Below are positions 22,249 to 31,458 of a stretch of 64,000 bases of DNA, piece after piece (position 1 is the first letter of the stretch; each line of letters opens with the position of its first letter). Origin of the DNA: an uncultured Granulosicoccus sp. (GTDB taxonomy: Bacteria; Pseudomonadota; Gammaproteobacteria; Granulosicoccales; Granulosicoccaceae). The DNA is taken from the NCBI GenBank assembly GCA_947495035.1, contig CANLXI010000002.1, forward strand, positions 206,841 to 270,840, given 5' to 3'. A model generated the notes under the pieces. That model worked only from the letters and a program-made list of their open reading frames with translations, did no database searches and was not told the origin of the DNA. The position numbers and the translations under genes are program-made.

Positions 22249-23538
22249 TTGGCAGTTTCCTCTTCGGATTTCCCCATGCAGCGCACGGCTCGCTGGGCCA
22301 TTGGACTGATCTGTGTTGCTCACTTCTTCAGTCATTTCTACATGCTGCTGCTACCGCCTTTGCTGCCGGTGATAGCCGATGCCATGCAGACGAGCTACAC
22401 CCAGCTGGGGTTCGGCATCACCATGTTCAGCCTAATGACAGGGCTGGCCCAGGCGCCGATGGGGATTCTGGTAGATCGCCTGGGGGCCGGCTGGGTACTT
22501 ATCGCCGGACTGACTTTGGAGGGACTGGCTTTCTCCCTGTTGGGGGTATGGCCGGTGTATGGGGCCTTCGTTCTTTTCATGGCTGTTGCCGGGCTGGGAA
22601 ACGCGGTGTACCACCCGGCCGATTACGCCATCCTGAACGAGGTAGCGCGTCCCGAGAGGATGGGACGCGCATTTTCCTATCACACGGCTTCAGGTCATCT
22701 GGGTGAGGCTTTGGCGCCATTGACCGTGCTGCTGCTGGCTTCAGTGTTTGGTTGGCAACAGGCGCTGTTCATCTGCGGCCTGCTTGGCGTTGGTGTGGCA
22801 GCAGCCTTGTACTTGCGACGTGACTGGCTGAGTTCTGGAAACGCAGGAGTGGCAACGATGCGAGAGTCGGCTCCGGCAGAACGCGAAGTGACGGAATCGG
22901 CGACAGGTACACCTGTCGCAAACCCGGCTGACGCTGTGATGACCCGTCGTCAATTGCTGCTGTCCCGTCCGATCCTGATGTCGGTGGCCTTTTTCATCGG
23001 CCTGACGCTGATCGGTCGAGGGGTGACGGGCTTTGGCGTCACGGCCTTGCATGAACAGCAGGGATTCAGTCTGACCCTGGCGGGAACGCTGATATCCGCC
23101 TGGCTGTTTGCTTCACCACTGGGTGTGCTGGTGGGTGGGCGCATCGCCGATGGACAGGGCGATTTGCAGAAGACCATCGTGGCCTGTCTGCTCGGCATCG
23201 GGGCAGGGATTGCACTTCTGGCCTGGACGACACCGGGAATCCTGCTCAGCGGCATCCTGTTTGCCCTGTGCGGATTCGCCAGTGGAGCCATCGCTCCTTC
23301 ACGCGACATGCTGATACGTTCGCTCACACCGGCAGGGCAGGCTGGCACGGTGTTCGGCTTCGTCTCGACCGGCTTCAATCTGGGCGGCATCATTGCACCG
23401 CTGCTGTTCGGGTTTCTTCTGGATCAGGGTGCCGCCAATGGTGTTTTCTGGTTGGTGGCACTGGCCAGCGTGCTGACGGTGTTCACGGTTATCGGGGTGT
23501 CCGGCAAGCCGGCGCGGCAAACCTCTGGAGCAGCTTGA
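22249..23538 (+). CDS. MFS transporter
   Basis: 429 residues, about 12 membrane helices with a central hydrophilic loop (residues ~200-235, rich in Glu/Ala/Thr). N-terminal half has VAHFFSHFYMLLLPPLLPVI and the motif-A-like loop GILVDRLGAGW; C-terminal half repeats it as GGRIADGQGDLQK. Resembles the fosmidomycin-resistance-like MFS group. TTG 22249 has GGGAG at 6 bases; ATG 22276 is the alternative start. Substrate unknown. Confidence 0.9.
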   Translation: MAVSSSDFPMQRTARWAIGLICVAHFFSHFYMLLLPPLLPVIADAMQTSYTQLGFGITMFSLMTGLAQAPMGILVDRLGAGWVLIAGLTLEGLAFSLLGVWPVYGAFVLFMAVAGLGNAVYHPADYAILNEVARPERMGRAFSYHTASGHLGEALAPLTVLLLASVFGWQQALFICGLLGVGVAAALYLRRDWLSSGNAGVATMRESAPAEREVTESATGTPVANPADAVMTRRQLLLSRPILMSVAFFIGLTLIGRGVTGFGVTALHEQQGFSLTLAGTLISAWLFASPLGVLVGGRIADGQGDLQKTIVACLLGIGAGIALLAWTTPGILLSGILFALCGFASGAIAPSRDMLIRSLTPAGQAGTVFGFVSTGFNLGGIIAPLLFGFLLDQGAANGVFWLVALASVLTVFTVIGVSGKPARQTSGAA

Positions 23539-23575
23539 TGAATGCAGGCCGATGTCCGCCAGTCGACTACAAGCG

Positions 23576-24250
23576 TTATTCGTCTCCAGGTACGCCATAG
23601 GACGGTGCCGCCGTCGGATCCAGTGCGCGAGTGACATAGTCATCGGCCTGCGGCTTGTACACTTCCCAAGCAGTTGCGATGGCGGCTATCGGGCAGTCCT
23701 CGGTCCAGTCACAGCGCAGTTCGGCGTAAGGCCAATCCTGTTCGGCGACGATCAACAGCCCGGCGGAATGGATCGGTCCTGCCTCGCCACCGGCCGCCAG
23801 GCCTGCCTGCATGGCCTGAACGAGACGATCACCCAGTGAGCCACTGGCGCTTTCGAATCCCCGGGTGATGGCTGAAGGGATGGACTCGTTGGCCAGAAGA
23901 TTGCCGCCCGAGGCACACTCATTGCCGCTTGCCGAGCTCCAGATGCCCAGGGCATTTTGTCCCGAATGCTGTGCCGTTGCACCTGATGAGTCGATGACCA
24001 GTAGCTGGCGATGATCGGGATACGCTTCATCGGCCATGGCTCTGTTCAGGGCATCGGTGGCCGACAAGCCTGCGGCCAGATGCGACAACACGAGAGGTCC
24101 GAGAGCCGGATTGGTGACATTCTGTGTGGCCACCGCGCCGACACCGGCTCGGGCAAAGGCGCAACGAGCGGCAACCGCCGGTGACGATGAGGCGATGGCC
24201 ATGCCGAACTGGCCGCTGTTCGCGCAACGTCCAACAATCGAGAAAGTCAT
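23576..24250 (-). CDS. DUF1028 family protein
   Basis: 224 residues; begins TFSIVGRC and contains SSSPAVAARCAFARAGVGAVATQNVTNP, the conserved start of DUF1028, a family with an Ntn-hydrolase-like fold. Function unknown; often found beside amino-acid or polyamine catabolic genes and RidA proteins, as here. ATG 24250 lies 8 bases after the RidA-like stop. Last gene of the polyamine operon; it faces the MFS gene tail to tail. Confidence 0.9.
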   Translation of the reverse strand: MTFSIVGRCANSGQFGMAIASSSPAVAARCAFARAGVGAVATQNVTNPALGPLVLSHLAAGLSATDALNRAMADEAYPDHRQLLVIDSSGATAQHSGQNALGIWSSASGNECASGGNLLANESIPSAITRGFESASGSLGDRLVQAMQAGLAAGGEAGPIHSAGLLIVAEQDWPYAELRCDWTEDCPIAAIATAWEVYKPQADDYVTRALDPTAAPSYGVPGDE

Positions 24251-24258
24251 GACAGGCC

Positions 24259-24672
24259 TCAGTCGGGAATCACGAAGGTGGCGTCGATCTCGACCAGCCA
24301 TTCCGGCCGTGCCAGCGCCGAGACACAGAGACCGGTGGATACCGGATGTATATTTCTGATGTATTCACCCATGGTCCGGTAGATTGCTTCCCGGTGGCGC
24401 ACGTCGGTGATATAGACAACCACCTTGCACAGATGATCCATTTCGCCACCGGCTTCGCCAATCAGTTGCTGGATGTTCTGCATGACCTTGTGGGTCTGTT
24501 CGACGGGATCGTGACTGTCGATATTGACGGCGGTATCCAGATCCTGCGGACACTGGCCGCGCAGGAAGACGGTTGCCCCGCGAGCGACCACCGCCTGGCA
24601 CAGATCGTTGTCCAGCTTCTGCTCCGGATAGGTGTCAGAGGTATTGAACTTGCGGATTCGTGTATGCGTCAT
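24259..24672 (-). CDS. RidA/YjgF family protein
   Basis: 137 residues of the Rid family, whose best known members hydrolyse reactive enamine/imine intermediates. The Rid arginine region reads NIHPVSTGLCVSALARPEWLVEIDATFVI; family members that act as imine deaminases usually have an Arg in the position where this protein has no obvious R-x-C match, so it may belong to a non-RidA subfamily. ATG follows the monooxygenase stop by one base. In an amine-oxidising operon, detoxifying imines is a sensible role. Confidence 0.88.
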   Translation of the reverse strand: MTHTRIRKFNTSDTYPEQKLDNDLCQAVVARGATVFLRGQCPQDLDTAVNIDSHDPVEQTHKVMQNIQQLIGEAGGEMDHLCKVVVYITDVRHREAIYRTMGEYIRNIHPVSTGLCVSALARPEWLVEIDATFVIPD

Positions 24673-24673
24673 C

Positions 24674-25954
24674 TCATTGTCCTTTTGTCGGCGTGCCCAG
24701 TCGTTCGGCGCGGCCCTGATACGTCAGATAGCCTTCCTGTTTGCGGATATGGTCGACCACGAAGCTGGCATCGTGCCAGACACCCCAGATGAAGGATGAA
24801 CCTCGTCGGGATTGCCAGGGCAGTCCCAGAAAATACACGCCTGGTTCCGTCGAGACACCGCGTTTGTGTCGGGGACGGCCGTCATCATCCAGTGCGTCCA
24901 CCTGCAGCCAGCCATAGTCTACGCTGAAGCCGGTCGCCCAGATGATCGTCGTGATGCCTTCGGCGCGCAGGTCGAGGCTGTGCAGGGGCTCGGTCATGCA
25001 GGTGGGGTCAGGCCCCAGCACTCGTGCCTCCGGATCCTCCGGCAGGTCCAGTCCATTGCGCTCGACGTAGGCATCAGCCAGGTCCAGCAGGGCCAGATAG
25101 TTCGCGTCGCCCTGACGAATATTGTCCGCCAGATTGTCGGCGAAGTGCAGTACCCCATCATCATGGCGTTCGGTCAGACCCAGCAGGGTCATGCCCTGAT
25201 GGGCAAGGTCGCGAAAGTCGATGGTATAGCCGCCATCTGCGCCGCTGACTGCAATGGTGGTGTGGCTTGACTGCTCCGAGGCCTCGGCATCCCACAGGTT
25301 CAGAACACCGAGCCACCAACAGAAATCACGCTCGCGATAGCGACGTGGCGGGCGGTCATGGGAGCCGACCGAGAGCAGGGTTCTGCGTCCCGATTGCAGG
25401 ATCTCAGTGGCGATCTGCACACCCGAGGAACCAGCGCCAACCACCAGTACATTGCCTTCGGGCAAATCCTGCGGGTTGCGGTATTGCGTTGAATGCATCT
25501 GCGTCAGTCCATCGCGGGTCGGCACGATGGCTGGAACCAGCGGATGTTGAAATGCACCGGTGGCACAGATGACATAGCGCGCCTGCACCTCTCCCGCCGA
25601 GGTTTGCGCGACGAATCCTGCACTGTTCGGCTTGCGACGAACCGCCGTCACCGTCACGCCTTCGCGGATTGGCGCGTCGATTCTGCTGGCGTATTCGACA
25701 AAGTAATCGGCGACTTGCTCCTTCGGCACGAAGGCATCGGCGGCAATGCCCGAGAACTCAAGGCCCGGGAAACGATCATGCCAGGCAGGACCGTTGGCCA
25801 CCAGGGAGTCCCAGCGTTCCGATCGCCATCGTTCGGCAATCCGCGCGCGCTCCAGTACCCGATGGCGGATGCCTGCCTTGCTCAGGTGTTCACTGGCGGC
25901 TATACCGGCTTGTCCGGCGCCGATCACCAGCACATCGGTGTGTTCTACTGGCAT
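24674..25954 (-). CDS. Flavin-containing monooxygenase-like oxidoreductase (CzcO/TrkA-like)
   Basis: 426 residues. FAD site VLVIGAGQAGIAASEHL near the N-terminus, NADPH site VLVVGAGSSGVQIATEIL about residue 165, and the ATG motif IWATGFSVDYGW towards the C-terminus: the layout of class B flavin monooxygenases. Likely oxygenates an amine or carbonyl. GTG 25975 is an alternative start 21 bases after the aminotransferase stop. Sits between aminotransferase and RidA-like genes in the polyamine operon. Confidence 0.88.
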   Translation of the reverse strand: MPVEHTDVLVIGAGQAGIAASEHLSKAGIRHRVLERARIAERWRSERWDSLVANGPAWHDRFPGLEFSGIAADAFVPKEQVADYFVEYASRIDAPIREGVTVTAVRRKPNSAGFVAQTSAGEVQARYVICATGAFQHPLVPAIVPTRDGLTQMHSTQYRNPQDLPEGNVLVVGAGSSGVQIATEILQSGRRTLLSVGSHDRPPRRYRERDFCWWLGVLNLWDAEASEQSSHTTIAVSGADGGYTIDFRDLAHQGMTLLGLTERHDDGVLHFADNLADNIRQGDANYLALLDLADAYVERNGLDLPEDPEARVLGPDPTCMTEPLHSLDLRAEGITTIIWATGFSVDYGWLQVDALDDDGRPRHKRGVSTEPGVYFLGLPWQSRRGSSFIWGVWHDASFVVDHIRKQEGYLTYQGRAERLGTPTKGQ

Positions 25955-25996
25955 GGCAGCATCCGTGTGGAGCACTTGCGTGTCATTGCGCCCATC

Positions 25997-27370
25997 TCAG
26001 AGCTTTCCCTGAACGTCGGCAATGCTCTCGCGCAGTATGTCGGCGGTCTGGTCGATCTGCGCTTCGCTCATGATCAGGGTGGGGGACAGAATCAGGATGT
26101 TGCCCAGTGGCCGTGCAATGAGACCACGTTTCTGCGCCGCCTGAGCGACTTTCTGACCGATCATTTCCGTCGGTGCGAAAGGTGTCTTGTGTTCCTTGTC
26201 CTTGACGAATTCAAGGCCCATCATGAAATGGCTGCCGCGTACCTCGCCCACCAGTTCCAGATCTGCCAGGCCGCGCAGATTGTTCTCGAAGCGCTTGCCG
26301 GTCGTTCTGACGCGTTCGGGGATCTTCTCGTTTTCCATCAGCGCGATATTGGCCAGGGCGGCGGCGGCAGCGGCAGGATGTCCCGAGTAGGTCATGCCAT
26401 GAAAGAAGATGGCTCCTTCCTCGGAGATGACTTCATGTATCTCGTCGCTGATGATCGTGGCCGACAGGGGCTGATATCCGGACGTCAGACCCTTGGCTGT
26501 GGTGATGATGTCAGGCTGCATGCCAAAGACATCTTTCGATGCGAAGAAGTGTCCCAGACGACCGAATGCCGTCACGACTTCATCGGCAATGTACTTGATG
26601 TCGTACTGGCGGCACAGCTCGGCCATTCTGACGTGGTAGCCCTCCGGTGGCACGATGAGGCCGCCGGCACCTTGGATCGGTTCGGCGATGAAGCAGGCGA
26701 TGTTCTCGGCGCCAAGCGCCTCGATGCGTGTGCGGGCATCTTCCAGCAGGGAATCGAGGAACTCCGCTTCGCTCATGCCGTCACCTTCACGCCAGTGGTG
26801 AGGAAGACGCAGATGATGCACCAGCCCGGGGGCCGTGTCCCAGCCTTGCGAATAGACAGGGGTGGTCATGGTCATGGCCAGGTAGGTGGATCCGTGGTAA
26901 GCACCATGACGGCTGAGAATCAGCTTCTTGGACGGCTTGCCCAGGCGGTTGTAATAGTGATGCAGGATGCGGATGGCCGTGTCGTTGGCCACGGAGCCGG
27001 AGTTGCCGAAATGTACCGTGTTCAGATGTCCCGGGGCGAGCTCGGCAATCTTGCCGGCCAGAGCTGCCGCCGTGGGGTGCGTGAAGTTGTAGAAAGTGGA
27101 GTAGAAATCCAGCGTGTTCAGCTGCTCGGTGATGGCGTCGATGATCTCCTGTCGCTTGTGGCCGACGTTGACGCACCACAGGCCACCGATACCGTCGATC
27201 AATCGGTTGCCTTCACTGTCGGTCACATGGGCACCTTCAGCCCCGACAATCACGGTACGGGCATCTCTCTGCTTCAGAGCGTTCAGGTCGGCAAAGGACT
27301 GTACGAGGTGGGTGTCCGAGGTGAGGACGCCATCGGTGGTGATATCAATAGCGAGTGACATGGTCTGCAA
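25997..27370 (-). CDS. Class III aminotransferase, putrescine/polyamine-pyruvate type (SpuC-like)
   Basis: 457 residues, PLP fold type I. Conserved features: DGIGGLWCVNVGH, NSGSVANDTAIRI, YHGSTYLAM, the Asp in YIADEVVTAFGR and PLP Lys in TAKGLTSGYQPL. Matches the omega-aminotransferase group that moves the amino group of putrescine, cadaverine or beta-alanine to pyruvate. ATG 27361 is a second possible start. The polyamine binding protein lies directly upstream, supporting a diamine substrate. Confidence 0.92.
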   Translation of the reverse strand: MQTMSLAIDITTDGVLTSDTHLVQSFADLNALKQRDARTVIVGAEGAHVTDSEGNRLIDGIGGLWCVNVGHKRQEIIDAITEQLNTLDFYSTFYNFTHPTAAALAGKIAELAPGHLNTVHFGNSGSVANDTAIRILHHYYNRLGKPSKKLILSRHGAYHGSTYLAMTMTTPVYSQGWDTAPGLVHHLRLPHHWREGDGMSEAEFLDSLLEDARTRIEALGAENIACFIAEPIQGAGGLIVPPEGYHVRMAELCRQYDIKYIADEVVTAFGRLGHFFASKDVFGMQPDIITTAKGLTSGYQPLSATIISDEIHEVISEEGAIFFHGMTYSGHPAAAAAALANIALMENEKIPERVRTTGKRFENNLRGLADLELVGEVRGSHFMMGLEFVKDKEHKTPFAPTEMIGQKVAQAAQKRGLIARPLGNILILSPTLIMSEAQIDQTADILRESIADVQGKL

Positions 27371-27430
27371 GCCTGGTGTTGTAATCGGGTGGGGTGCCGC
27401 TGCGCTGCTGGCATCGGGGCATGATGTAGC

Positions 27431-27463
27431 GCGGCCGCCGCACGCAATCGGGCAGTCGGCCGC
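27431..27463 (-). other. Hairpin between binding-protein and aminotransferase genes
   Basis: GCGGCCG / CGGCCGC with a 19-base loop in the 114-base gap after the polyamine binding-protein stop. Position suggests message stabilisation or partial termination. Confidence 0.35.
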
Positions 27464-27484
27464 CGGTCTTGTACTGCGGTGAGG

Positions 27485-28522
27485 CTATTTCTTCACATTG
27501 GTCCAGATCTGGTCATAGACCGCCTGTGTCTGCTCGTCGCAGACTTCGACAAAGACGGCCGGTCCCGCCGAGCCTGGCGGGTTGCCTTCAGGCAGCGTAC
27601 GCAGCGCTTCGTCAAGCAGGTCCGACACGCCGTCGACACCGGCCGCATAGCGAGCAAAGTTGGTCACGGCGGCCGCATTTTCGGGTTCCAGCAGAAAGTC
27701 CATGAAGGTCAGAGCGTTTTCGCGATTGGGCGCATCCTTGAGCAGAACGACGTTGTCCATCCAGGCAATGTAGCCTTGCGTCGGAAATGCATATTCGATG
27801 TTTGCACCTTCTTCGCGTCCCTTGGCCGAGAAGCCGCTGTAGATCATGCCGACCGCGGCATCACCGGAGACCAGAACTTCCTTCGCGGTGTCGGAATTGA
27901 AAGAAGCCCAGTGTCCCTTGGCCTCCTCCAGCATGGCATTCAGGGCCTTGAGCTTGTCACGATCGGTCGAGCACTGTTCGATACCCATGTGCAGAGCGGC
28001 CATTGCCATGACTTCTCCCTGGCTGTCAAGTACATTGATCTTGCCGGACAACTCTTCCGGCGGATTGAAGAGGATGTCAGTGGTGTTGATATCCCCCGAG
28101 AATTCATCGCGATTGACCGAGAAGGATGTGGAGCCCCACTGGTAGGGAATGGAATGCTGCCGGCCAGGGTCGAATCCGACATCGAGCCATTGCGCCTGTA
28201 TATTGCCCTTGTTGCTCAGTTCGTCTTCGGCAATGGTGTCCAGCAGTCCTTCACCGGCCATGATCTTCACCATGTAGTCACCGGGTACTGCCACATCGTA
28301 GGTGCCGATGCCACCCGCCTTGAGTGATGCCAGCAGGGACTCATTGGAGTCGAAGGTATCCATGACCACTTCGATGCCCGTTTCAGCCGTGAACTTCTCT
28401 ATCAGTTCCTGCGGCATGTACTCGAACCAGTGGTAGACAACCACTTTTCCGTCTGCTTGTGCGGGCATGCCCGTCAGGGCCAGCACGGAAGCGGTCGCTA
28501 TCGGAAGCAGAAATTTTTTCAT
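27485..28522 (-). CDS. Polyamine ABC transporter periplasmic binding protein (PotD/PotF type)
   Basis: 345 residues; signal peptide MKKFLLPIATASVLALTG ending PAQA before DGKVVVYHWFEYMP. Follows PotD/PotF through TGIEVVMDTFDSNE, YDVAVPGDYMV and PYQWGSTSFSVN. Captures spermidine or putrescine for the permeases encoded upstream in the operon. Two cysteines (near 190 and 327) are the only ones in the mature part. Confidence 0.93.
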   Translation of the reverse strand: MKKFLLPIATASVLALTGMPAQADGKVVVYHWFEYMPQELIEKFTAETGIEVVMDTFDSNESLLASLKAGGIGTYDVAVPGDYMVKIMAGEGLLDTIAEDELSNKGNIQAQWLDVGFDPGRQHSIPYQWGSTSFSVNRDEFSGDINTTDILFNPPEELSGKINVLDSQGEVMAMAALHMGIEQCSTDRDKLKALNAMLEEAKGHWASFNSDTAKEVLVSGDAAVGMIYSGFSAKGREEGANIEYAFPTQGYIAWMDNVVLLKDAPNRENALTFMDFLLEPENAAAVTNFARYAAGVDGVSDLLDEALRTLPEGNPPGSAGPAVFVEVCDEQTQAVYDQIWTNVKK

Positions 28523-28540
28523 ATCGTGACTCCAGTTGGT

Positions 28541-29356
28541 TCAGGTGGTCTTGTCGGACTTGCTGACGAAGTAGGAAAGGGTGACCATGCACACCGATAC
28601 GGCCAGCAACAGTGTGGAAATGGCCATGATGTTGGGTTTTATGCCCTGTTTGACGGCTCCGAAGATGGCGGTCGGCAGGGTCTCGACACCCGCACCCTTG
28701 ACGAAGTTCGTGATGATGAAGTCGTCCAGGGAGACGATGAAGGCGAGCAGAAAGCCGGAGATGATGCCCGGTGCCATCAGGGGCAGCAGTATTCGGGTGA
28801 ATGCCTGCGTTCGGGTGGCATACAGATCGAGAGCGGCCTGCTCGTAGCTGTCATCGATGCCTTGCATGCGCGCTGAAATGGGCAGATACGCAAATGGAAT
28901 GCAGAAGGCGATGTGGGCAAGCACGATGGTCATGAGGCCGCGGTCGAATCCGATCGCGTTGAAGAAGATCAGAGTGGCCACCGCGGTGACGATTTCCGGC
29001 ACCATCAGAGGTAATGAGATCAATCCGAAGGACAGGCTGCGCAACCTGAATCTGCCGGCGCGAATCATGCCGGTGGCAGCCAGTGTTGCAATGGATGTCG
29101 CCACGGTTGCGGCGATGATGGCAATGAGAAGACTGTTCCAGGCAGCCTGCTTGAACTTGGCGCTTTCGGGTCCGGTGAACACATCGACATACCAGCGCAG
29201 TGAGAAGCTCTCCCAGACCGCAATCGAGTTGGATGAGTTGAAACTGTAGATCGTGACAACCAGCAAGGGGGCATACAGGATGGTCAGACACAACAGTGTC
29301 ATCGCCCTGAATCCGGTGTAGGAGCGAACATCGAACCTGGTGGAGAGAGTAGCCAT
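28541..29356 (-). CDS. Polyamine ABC permease (PotC/PotI type)
   Basis: 271 residues with about six helices; EAA loop [25 protein letters not shown] 29356 follows GGAG at 11 bases; a TTG at 29365 overlaps the preceding stop as TTGA and is an alternative. Its start is within 6 bases of the PotB/PotH-type gene end, implying translational coupling. Confidence 0.92.
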   Translation of the reverse strand: MATLSTRFDVRSYTGFRAMTLLCLTILYAPLLVVTIYSFNSSNSIAVWESFSLRWYVDVFTGPESAKFKQAAWNSLLIAIIAATVATSIATLAATGMIRAGRFRLRSLSFGLISLPLMVPEIVTAVATLIFFNAIGFDRGLMTIVLAHIAFCIPFAYLPISARMQGIDDSYEQAALDLYATRTQAFTRILLPLMAPGIISGFLLAFIVSLDDFIITNFVKGAGVETLPTAIFGAVKQGIKPNIMAISTLLLAVSVCMVTLSYFVSKSDKTT

Positions 29357-29361
29357 TCGAG

Positions 29362-30288
29362 TCAATTCTCCAGTCGTTCACGCTGCGATTGCTGGCGAGC
29401 AAACAGGATGAGAATGATCAAGACCAGGCTGAGCAGAATCATCGATGCGGCGGCACCGAATGGCCAGTTGCCGGCGTTGCCCTTGAACTGCTCCTCGATC
29501 AGTGACCCGATCATGAAGTTCCTGGCACCACCGAGAAGATCAGGCGCCAGAAAGGAGCCCAGAGACGGCACGAATACCAGAATGCAGCCAGCTATGATTC
29601 CCGGCTTCACTGCTGGCAGGAGTACCCGTCGCAGGGTCATCCATTTTGATGCGTAAAGGTCTGCCGCAGCTTCACTCAATGAAAAATCGTATCGCTCCAC
29701 TGCAGCATAGATGGGCAGCACCATGAACGGCAGGTAGGAGTAGAAGAGCCCCAGCTGTACTGCAAGGTTGGTATTGATGATCTGCAAGGGGCTGTCAATC
29801 AGACCGAGCGTCAACAGGGCCTCGTTCAACGGGCCCTGATCTCGCAGCAGGAACTTCATGGACACGGTGCGTATCAGCAGGTTTACCCAATAGGGGATGG
29901 TGACCAGAAATACCCAGAAGGCGCGGGATGCGGCAGGGCGGGTGGCAATGAAACAGGCCGTTGGAAAACCGATGATCAGACTCAGCAACGTGGCGGAACC
30001 GGCCTGCCAGAAGGAGCGCCAGAAGATCGCGATGTATGTCCATTCGATGCTTGGGGGCTCATCACCGAACAGTCCACGATCAAGGAAGAACTGATCGTAG
30101 GCTGTCAGGCTGAACTCCCAGATGACGCCGCCACGAAATTCCTTGGTCAGAAAGGAATAGACAAGCATCAGTACCACGGGAATCAGCGACAGCCCCAGAA
30201 GTACCAGCCAGGAGGGCAGGAGCAACCAGGTTCGCGCCTTCTCGTAGGTATTGCCGACGACCCCGCCGGCCTGAGCATCCGCAGCCAT
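29362..30288 (-). CDS. Polyamine ABC permease (PotB/PotH type)
   Basis: 308 residues, about six helices after a short cytoplasmic leader; EAA loop [23 protein letters not shown]. The periplasmic stretch near residues 60-80 ([20 protein letters not shown]) is typical. ATG 30288 overlaps the ATPase stop as TGATG; the longer frame upstream is inside the ATPase gene and was rejected. Confidence 0.92.
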   Translation of the reverse strand: MAADAQAGGVVGNTYEKARTWLLLPSWLVLLGLSLIPVVLMLVYSFLTKEFRGGVIWEFSLTAYDQFFLDRGLFGDEPPSIEWTYIAIFWRSFWQAGSATLLSLIIGFPTACFIATRPAASRAFWVFLVTIPYWVNLLIRTVSMKFLLRDQGPLNEALLTLGLIDSPLQIINTNLAVQLGLFYSYLPFMVLPIYAAVERYDFSLSEAAADLYASKWMTLRRVLLPAVKPGIIAGCILVFVPSLGSFLAPDLLGGARNFMIGSLIEEQFKGNAGNWPFGAAASMILLSLVLIILILFARQQSQRERLEN

Positions 30289-31376
30289 CAGTCCATCAGG
30301 AGCCGGGCGGCTCCCTGCTCCAGGTTGATGAAGACATTGCTGCCGGGTTCGAAGATGCCCTTGCTGCCACGATCCGAATTGGCGGTACGAACCGTGAAGC
30401 TGGGGCCTTCGTCGAGATCGACGATGGTGGAGATGTCCGTACCCACGAATATGTTCTCGACAACCTTGCCCTTCATGCTCCTGCTCTCGGCAGGCATCTC
30501 GCTGATGAAGATGCGTTCGGGGCGCAGGGATACATGAACATTGGCACCGGCAGCGACTCCCTGAACGGCCTTGCATTGCAGTTCGTGTCCGCCGCCCAGA
30601 TGGCAAGTGGCCTGGCCATCGTGGATGTTGTCGACTTGTACTTCCAGCAGATTGGTCTCGCCGATGAAGTCTGCAACGAAAACATTGCGCGGCGTCTCGT
30701 AGATCTCCCTCGGTGAGCCCAGCTGTTGCAGATTGCCCGCGGACATCACGGCAATGCGATCGGACATGGTCAGTGCTTCTTCCTGATCGTGTGTGACGAA
30801 GATGAAGGTGATGCCGGTTTCCCGCTGCAGATGCTTGAGTTCGAGTTGCATGGCCTTGCGCAGCTTCAGGTCCAGTGCCGACAGCGGCTCGTCCAGCAGC
30901 AGAACCTTCGGCTGGGGCGCCAGCGCGCGAGCCAGTGCAACCCGTTGCTGTTGCCCGCCGGACAATTGTGACGGCTTGCGAGCCGAGAAATCGGTCAGTC
31001 GCACCAGGTCGAGCATCTGGCCGGCACGATGGCGTGCCTCGCTCTTGCTGGAGCCCTTCATCTCCAGACCGAAAGCCACGTTGTCGAGGATATTCAGATG
31101 CGGGAATAGTGCATAATTCTGGAATACCGTGTTCACCGGTCGTTTGTTGGGTGGCAGATTCTCGATTTCCTGGCCGAACAGATGAATGGATCCGTCGGTC
31201 ACGTCCTCGAAGCCTGCAATCATGCGCAGCAATGTGGTCTTGCCGCAGCCGGATGGTCCCAGCAGGGTGAAGAACTCGTTGTCCCTGATGGAGAGTGAAA
31301 TTTCCTTGAGTGCCGTGAATGTTCCGTAGCGTTTGACCGCATTCCGGATATCGATAGCGTTGTCTGGTCTGTGCAT
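30288..31376 (-). CDS. Polyamine ABC transporter ATP-binding protein (PotA/PotG type)
   Basis: 362 residues: Walker A GPSGCGKTT, Q-loop VFQNYALFPHL, signature LSGGQQQR, Walker B LLLDEPLSALD, switch VTHDQEEAL, and C-terminal TOBE domain (LRPERIFI). First gene of the eight-gene polyamine operon and divergent from the LuxR-type gene; the operon reads ATPase, two permeases, binding protein, aminotransferase, monooxygenase, Rid, DUF1028. Confidence 0.95.
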   Translation of the reverse strand: MHRPDNAIDIRNAVKRYGTFTALKEISLSIRDNEFFTLLGPSGCGKTTLLRMIAGFEDVTDGSIHLFGQEIENLPPNKRPVNTVFQNYALFPHLNILDNVAFGLEMKGSSKSEARHRAGQMLDLVRLTDFSARKPSQLSGGQQQRVALARALAPQPKVLLLDEPLSALDLKLRKAMQLELKHLQRETGITFIFVTHDQEEALTMSDRIAVMSAGNLQQLGSPREIYETPRNVFVADFIGETNLLEVQVDNIHDGQATCHLGGGHELQCKAVQGVAAGANVHVSLRPERIFISEMPAESRSMKGKVVENIFVGTDISTIVDLDEGPSFTVRTANSDRGSKGIFEPGSNVFINLEQGAARLLMD

Positions 31377-31386
31377 GCGCTCTCGG

Positions 31387-31457
31387 TATACCCCCTGAAA
31401 GGCTTGTGTTTATACTAGAAGCATTGAATCAGGGGGTATATACCCCTAAGGGGGTAT
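31387..31457. promoter_or_regulatory. Four half-site operator array between polyamine operon and luxR-type gene
   Basis: Half-sites: TATACCCCCT (31387-31396, reverse), AGGGGGTATA (31431-31440, forward), TATACCCCTA (31439-31448, reverse) and AGGGGGTAT (31449-31457, forward). The two distal ones form a perfect 12-bp inverted repeat (31387-31398 / 31429-31440), and the middle pair a perfect 14-bp palindrome GGGGTATATACCCC. The array fills the 82-base divergent gap and touches the TTG start of the LuxR-type gene. Probable binding site of that regulator; inference. Confidence 0.65.
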
Positions 31458-31458
31458 C

